Positions 60,116 to 64,000 of a stretch of 64,000 bases of DNA are shown piece after piece. Source of the stretch: Tenacibaculum soleae (GTDB lineage Bacteria; Bacteroidota; Bacteroidia; Flavobacteriales; Flavobacteriaceae); the NCBI RefSeq assembly GCF_001693415.1, contig NZ_MAKX01000013.1, positions 124,001 to 188,000 of the forward strand, written 5' to 3'. The notes under the pieces are model-generated. The model was not told the origin of the DNA. It saw nothing but the letters and a program-made list of their open reading frames with translations, and searched no databases. Position 1 is the stretch's first letter; the number at the start of each line of letters is the position of its first letter. The position numbers were made by a program, and so were the translations under genes.

Positions 60116-60338
60116 ATGAACAAGATATCAATAATCACTTGGATAAGTTTAGTATTATTAACCATAGTATCGGCATCATTTTCTAATTTAGGCGCACTTT
60201 TGATTATAGGACTGGCTGTTTTTAAATTTTTAGTAGTTGGACTTTCAGTTTATAGAATTAAAAAAAGCACATACTTTTTGGAAAGTACTTTTGTTGTGTT
60301 TTATTATAATATACGCAATTTTAGTATTAATTATTTAA
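60116..60338 (+). pseudogene. NorF-like (subunit IV-type) gene with a frameshift in a poly-A tract
   Basis: Frame 1 gives MNKISIITWISLVLLTIVSA, then ALLIIGLAVFKFLVVGLSVYRIKK up to a seven-A run at 60260-60266. In that frame the tail (YFLESTFVVFYYN) is not family-like and ends at 60352. One base further on, the next frame reads AHTFWKVLLLCFIIIYAIL and stops at 60338, an ideal subunit IV C-terminus after KK. So the gene carries a one-base frameshift. It may be a sequencing error in the homopolymer, a true mutation, or polymerase slippage. Confidence 0.8.
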
Positions 60339-60765
60339 GAAAAATATGTTGACCATTAATTTTAATGTCTTCAGAAAATTCTTGAATAGATTTATCTTTA
60401 AAATCAATCATTAATTTCTTTTTAAAAGGAGCTACGGTAAAATGAACAGGACATGGGTTTTTGTCATTGCAAGAAGATAATCCCATAAAACAATTGTCAA
60501 ATTTTGTGGTTCCGTCTATGCATTTAATAACACTCCAAAGGGTGTTGTTTAAATTGTGTTTGTTTAAATAAAAACCTCCAGTTGGACCTTTTGAAGAAGA
60601 TACCAGATTGTTTTTGGTAAGTTGTTGCAATAGTTTTGCTAAAAAAGGTTGAGGAACTTCTAATTCTTCCGCAATTTTTTTAACCCCAATTTTTTTATTT
60701 TCATCAACATGAACCGATAAGTATAATACAGATCGAATAGCGTATTTACAAGCGTTAGATAACAT
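60331..60765 (-). CDS. Rrf2-family regulator, NsrR-like
   Basis: 144 aa. Winged helix at about 1-65 (CKYAIRSVLYLS, IAEELEVPQPFLAKLLQQLT, SSKGPTGGFYL), typical Rrf2 family. Three cysteines, Cys92, Cys99 and Cys105 (DNCFMGLSSCNDKNPCPVH), occur with near NsrR spacing, so an NO-sensitive iron-sulfur cluster is likely. It overlaps convergently the 3' end of the norF-like gene. In this NO/N2O neighbourhood it probably controls NO detoxification genes; targets were not identified. Confidence 0.88.
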   Translation of the reverse strand: MLSNACKYAIRSVLYLSVHVDENKKIGVKKIAEELEVPQPFLAKLLQQLTKNNLVSSSKGPTGGFYLNKHNLNNTLWSVIKCIDGTTKFDNCFMGLSSCNDKNPCPVHFTVAPFKKKLMIDFKDKSIQEFSEDIKINGQHIFLK

Positions 60766-60813
60766 CTAAATAATTTTAGATAAAAATAATAAAAAAGATG
60801 TTTATGTCTTTAA

Positions 60814-62028
60814 TTATTGTCTTTTAAATTGATTTGAAAAAATAATAAGTATTGCTATAAAAAAAATACTACTAACGATAACTAGGTATAATGAATGATT
60901 ACTGATTATAAAAAGATGTTTCGAAATAGCAAACCCTTTGTAAAAAATAATAATTTCGGTTAAAAAAAATGCGATAAGGTAAAACAACATGCTTTTTTTA
61001 GAAAGCTGTATTAACTTAAATTGATGTGAAAAAAGGAGAATAGAAACGCTAACTACACCTAAAAATGTCCAGTGTAAATAACCTATAATTAAATTAACAT
61101 TAGTCGAAATTGCATTTGCTATGTTTGGAATTGTGCCAACAAGTTGAAATAGTAATTTTATCGCAAAAAGAATAGCAATTAATTTTATTGATTGACGAAA
61201 TGGATGTGAAAACTTATTATTGAATTCATCTTTAAAAGAATTTATTTTTTTTACTAAAATATAAAAAGCAATTAACTGTATAAAGGCGCCTATAAATGAT
61301 ATTATATAAATAATAAGTGTTGGTTTCATCCATAGTAATGAAATACCAAAGGTTAGTATTATACCTATATTCATTAGCCAAAAAATAGGATTAAAAGTTT
61401 TTTTAGTAAATGTGATTTTATATTGTTCTAAAATATAAATGCCTATGCCTAAAAGAGTCAAAATAAACCAACCATTGTACTGAAAGTGAAGGTAAAAATA
61501 AATAGCATTTCTATATAAACTAGAGCCTGATCCGGCTGTTTTCATAATAATACCTAATGCCCAAGGGCCAAGGCTAGAAATAATCATATACCATAAAGCA
61601 ACACGAATACAAGCATAGGAATTTGTTTTCTTTAAAGTTAACGGTGTGTATTTAAAAACTAAATGAGCAAATACATAAGAAGCAAGTAAAAAAAGTGTTG
61701 AAAAAAGAATAGAGAATGCTGCATAGCCGGTAAAAGGAAAAGTAATTAACATTCCTATTATGATAAATTGCGTAGCCCAAAATAAACGTTTGTATTTTAA
61801 ATTAATAGCAACTTTACTTAAATACATCTTAAAAATGAGTGTAGTTAACGCTGTATAAACCCAGCCTAACAAAGCAATATGAGAATGTGTATGTACTATA
61901 AAACGGTAGTTTATAGGTAAATCAACTATGGTGAAAAAACGAAGTAAAACACCCAAGAAAGCAATTATTGAAAAATAACTTAAAGCTATTTTACTATGGT
62001 TTTTTAAAAAATTAAAAGAGGTGGTCAT
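60814..62028 (-). CDS. Polytopic membrane protein with haem-copper-oxidase-like His motif
   Basis: 404 aa with about 12 transmembrane helices. A striking helix carries FIVHTHSHIALLGWVYTALTT (about residues 45-65), and two other helices have YLHFQYNGWFI and GYLHWTFLGV. Several conserved-looking His residues in membrane helices resemble haem/copper ligands of the subunit I fold or NnrS-type proteins, but the sequence is not a classical oxidase or NorB. A CRP/FNR-like site controls it. Role in NO respiration or detoxification is inferred. Confidence 0.65.
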   Translation of the reverse strand: MTTSFNFLKNHSKIALSYFSIIAFLGVLLRFFTIVDLPINYRFIVHTHSHIALLGWVYTALTTLIFKMYLSKVAINLKYKRLFWATQFIIIGMLITFPFTGYAAFSILFSTLFLLASYVFAHLVFKYTPLTLKKTNSYACIRVALWYMIISSLGPWALGIIMKTAGSGSSLYRNAIYFYLHFQYNGWFILTLLGIGIYILEQYKITFTKKTFNPIFWLMNIGIILTFGISLLWMKPTLIIYIISFIGAFIQLIAFYILVKKINSFKDEFNNKFSHPFRQSIKLIAILFAIKLLFQLVGTIPNIANAISTNVNLIIGYLHWTFLGVVSVSILLFSHQFKLIQLSKKSMLFYLIAFFLTEIIIFYKGFAISKHLFIISNHSLYLVIVSSIFFIAILIIFSNQFKRQ

Positions 62029-62033
62029 ATTTG

Positions 62034-62077
62034 CAAAATAAAGTATTCAATAGTGCAAAAATTATGATATTTATCAT
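62034..62077 (-). promoter_or_regulatory. CRP/FNR-like class II promoter of the polytopic membrane protein gene
   Basis: Minus strand: ATGAT-AAAT-ATCAT (62064-62077), 22 bases, then TTATTTTG (62034-62041), one mismatch to TAnnTTTG. The predicted start falls at 62029, i.e. right at the ATG (62028), implying a leaderless mRNA. Confidence 0.7.
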
Positions 62078-62080
62078 GTA

Positions 62081-62112
62081 AAAAGAGTATTCATTATGAA
62101 TACTCTTTTTTT
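62081..62112 (-). terminator. Terminator after the RIC gene
   Basis: AAAAGAGTATTCAT-TATGAATACTCTTTTTTTT, a 13-bp stem. It ends the porin-RIC unit on the minus strand. Confidence 0.85.
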
Positions 62113-62126
62113 GTTTTAAAGCCATT

Positions 62127-62846
62127 TTATTTTAGTTCTTTTTCTAAAGCAATTGATTTAGGGTGTAAAATATTATTTTCTAAGTGTATATGTTGATGTA
62201 AATCTTGTTCAAATTCATCTAACTTAGCATATAAAGCTTTAAAAGTATTGCAAGCTTCGGCAGGGGGAGTATAGTTATTTGTTAAAGTAGCAATTTCTTT
62301 AAAAATGTCACCAGCACTTTCATGTTCTTGTTCCATCATTCGAATAGGATTATTTACGGTTCCGAAAGGGGCTGAAATATTTTTTGTACCTGATTTTTTA
62401 GCATCAACTAATTGTTTGATGAAAGGAAATAAAATCTCTTCTTCTTTTTGCATATGCGCTAATAATTCATTGGCAACTTCATGAAAAAGTTGATTTATTT
62501 TTACAACTTCAGTGTAATGATGCCCGTGAACTTTGGCTACTTTATTTGCATATTCAGAAATTAAAGGTAAGCTTTCTTTTACGTATGAATGATGTACATT
62601 TTCTATATAAATCATTAAAAAGTCTAACTCCCATTTATTGTAATCTTCTATAACATCTTTTATAGCATCTACAGCAGCAAGTTCTTTTTCAATAATTGTT
62701 ATATCTACATTTTTTTTAGCACAAGCTTGGGTTACAGTAATATTACCGCCACAGCAAAAATCAATTCCATGTTTTTTAAAAACATGCGCAGTCTTAATGT
62801 TTTCAGCAACATAATTTGCTACTGTCTTTTCGTTTTCTAATACCAT
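62127..62846 (-). CDS. Iron-sulfur cluster repair di-iron protein (RIC/ScdA/YtfE)
   Basis: 239 aa. The N-terminal ScdA domain has CCGGNITVTQAC (Cys31, Cys32, Cys42). A haemerythrin-like domain follows with His/Glu iron ligands (ENVHHSYVKE, HGHHYTE, HMQKEEEILFPF, EQEHESAG, HQHIHLENNILHP). It repairs nitrosylated or oxidised iron-sulfur clusters and can bind NO. Four bases downstream of the porin gene, so they form an operon. The length is standard. Confidence 0.95.
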   Translation of the reverse strand: MVLENEKTVANYVAENIKTAHVFKKHGIDFCCGGNITVTQACAKKNVDITIIEKELAAVDAIKDVIEDYNKWELDFLMIYIENVHHSYVKESLPLISEYANKVAKVHGHHYTEVVKINQLFHEVANELLAHMQKEEEILFPFIKQLVDAKKSGTKNISAPFGTVNNPIRMMEQEHESAGDIFKEIATLTNNYTPPAEACNTFKALYAKLDEFEQDLHQHIHLENNILHPKSIALEKELK

Positions 62847-62850
62847 AATT

Positions 62851-64000
62851 TTATTTTTTAGAAGTGAATAGAGTAGGGTTAATAGTAACCATTGCCCATC
62901 CCCAGTTATTAGTGTTATTGTTAGATATTCCTTTTAAAGCTTCCATTCCTTCTGAAGCAAACATTTGTGAATATCCTGCTTTAAATCCGATATTTTTAGT
63001 GTAGTTATATGCGTAAACTAAATCTATTTCTGTGCCTAATTGTTTAGAAACGTTTGCATTAATATCTGCTGCTGCAGAAAAACTATGTAAAAAGGCTGTT
63101 AAACTAGATTTTGGATTTAATTTAAAGTTGGCTTTTGCATATACGTCAAGTAAACCAACACTGTTAGCGTGGTTACCTACATAAAAATAATCCATAAACC
63201 CATTAAATTTATGATTTGTACCATATAATGGATTAAAAGCATTGTTTTTGCTAACAGCGGTATTATAATCATTACCACTTTGTAATTCAGTACCTAAACC
63301 AACTGTAGTTTTATCGTTTAACTTGTAATTAGCTTCTAAACCAAGTAAATAAGCACTTAAATCATTATTATTAACATCGTAACCAAATTGATAATATAAA
63401 TTAGCTGCTAATTGTAAATTATTTTGTTTTGTTTTTAAATGCGTACCAATTGTTTGGCTGTATTTAAGTCCGTCAGTAGATTGTAAACCGTTATTTAAGA
63501 ATAAAAAACTACCTGAAAAGTTACTCCATTCCTTATGCAACCATATATATTGCATTGCTTTGTAAGTATTAGGAGTTGTTAAATTTGTTTCTGTTAGGTT
63601 TTCTTTTGATTGATTAAAAGCCAAGCCTAAATCTGCTTTAAAAGACCCTTTTTTATATCTAAATAAAGCTAAATCATGACTACGTGCTTGTTGAGCCCAA
63701 CCTACATTACCAAATATTCTACTGTCATCATAAATAACTTCTTGACGTCCTAATTTTAAAGAATAATTAGCATCTAAAAGTATTTCTGCCCAAGCTTGAT
63801 GTAAACTCAATCCGTTATTATCGGAACTGTTTAATTGCGGTACATCTCCCCAAACCCTCACATCTTGGATACTTATATAAAAATTAAGTTTTTCGATAGA
63901 ATGGGCAAAATTTAAACGGGTTCTCTGTGAGGTAAATAAAGCTGCATTTGCATTGTCTGGAAATAAAGTTTTAAAACCATGCCTGTATTCCGCTCGAGGA
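62851..64000 (-). CDS. Alginate-export-type outer-membrane beta-barrel porin (5' end outside the window)
   Basis: At least 383 residues are readable; the frame runs without a stop past the window end, so the apparent start at 63861 is not real. The sequence AEYRHGFKTLF, then TSQRTRLNF, IQDVRVWGDVPQLNS, LKLGRQEVIYDDSR, FRYKKGSFKADLGLAF, continues as alternating amphipathic strands and ends in WGWAMVTINPTLF, typical of alginate_exp-type porins (18-stranded barrel). A nitrate, nitrite or organic-acid channel is possible in this context; the substrate is unknown. Confidence 0.85.
   Translation of the reverse strand, partial: PRAEYRHGFKTLFPDNANAALFTSQRTRLNFAHSIEKLNFYISIQDVRVWGDVPQLNSSDNNGLSLHQAWAEILLDANYSLKLGRQEVIYDDSRIFGNVGWAQQARSHDLALFRYKKGSFKADLGLAFNQSKENLTETNLTTPNTYKAMQYIWLHKEWSNFSGSFLFLNNGLQSTDGLKYSQTIGTHLKTKQNNLQLAANLYYQFGYDVNNNDLSAYLLGLEANYKLNDKTTVGLGTELQSGNDYNTAVSKNNAFNPLYGTNHKFNGFMDYFYVGNHANSVGLLDVYAKANFKLNPKSSLTAFLHSFSAAADINANVSKQLGTEIDLVYAYNYTKNIGFKAGYSQMFASEGMEALKGISNNNTNNWGWAMVTINPTLFTSKK

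Noticed and set aside
62851..63861. Complete porin gene of 336 aa starting at 63861
   Set aside because: The frame stays open to the window end with family-like sequence (TSQRTRLNF, AEYRHGFKTLF), so the true start lies outside the window.

Overview
The window is AT-rich chromosomal DNA from a member of the Bacteroidota, most likely a marine Flavobacteriaceae (Tenacibaculum/Polaribacter-like; the genus is inference). Support comes from A-rich start regions without Shine-Dalgarno boxes, several promoters of the TAnnTTTG (-7) type, signal peptides ending in YAQ/FAQ, many short lipoprotein signals, and gene content such as clade II nosZ and NrfD-type respiratory complexes.

Layout. (1) 1-7322: host genes: the yidD tail, lgt, a guanine-deaminase-like gene, a haem-motif lipoprotein, lipA, an Nramp-like transporter, an ECF sigma factor, a small membrane protein, and the first three quarters of aqpZ. 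(2) 7315-37646: an approximately 30.3-kb siphovirus-like prophage inserted inside aqpZ. A large serine integrase lies at its left end. Both att sites can be read: an 8-bp shared core, TCAGTAAA, flanked by 16-bp phage arms that form a near-perfect inverted repeat. The missing 3' end of aqpZ, starting at the second NPA motif, lies at 37639-37779. (3) 37796-43624: the thrABC operon, with a Thr/Ile-rich leader peptide in front of thrA, then two small genes. (4) 43691-64000: anaerobic nitrogen respiration: a nap operon (napD, napA, a duplicated napB, a tetrahaem lipoprotein, a 4Fe-4S protein and NrfD), a ModE-like regulator, a nos operon (fasciclin, cytochrome c, nosZ, membrane protein, nosL, a NosL/beta-barrel fusion, a CopD-like protein, nosDFY), norE/norF-like genes, an NsrR-like Rrf2 regulator, a polytopic NO-associated membrane protein, a RIC/ScdA repair protein and an alginate-export-type porin cut by the window end.

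Prophage logic. The left part holds integration functions, a structured non-coding stretch, a J-domain protein and a minimal tyrosine recombinase. The middle holds a leftward early block (two paralogous sigma-70-like factors, small proteins, a winged-helix replication-initiator-like protein) divided from the rightward late operon by an approximately 0.9-kb region with four palindromic iterons. The late operon starts with a 38-aa ORF and a third sigma-like protein. It runs through protease-scaffold, capsid, portal, connectors, a GH16 virion enzyme, lysozyme, terminase, tail completion and tape measure, and ends with a secreted moron-like protein. A shared promoter-like motif precedes four phage transcription units, including the gene for one of the phage sigma-like proteins.

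Strongest observations: (a) an ATGAT-N4-ATCAT motif lies exactly 22 nt upstream of a -7-like box at four respiratory promoters, with a half-match at a fifth, which predicts a CRP/FNR-family class II regulon; (b) a phage promoter motif paired with phage sigma-like factors; (c) a Thr/Ile leader peptide upstream of thrA; (d) a NosL/beta-barrel fusion protein; (e) the readable attP and the frame-restoring aqpZ junction; (f) a multi-hairpin phage RNA candidate with a possible antiterminator pairing. No tRNA, rRNA or CRISPR array was recognised.
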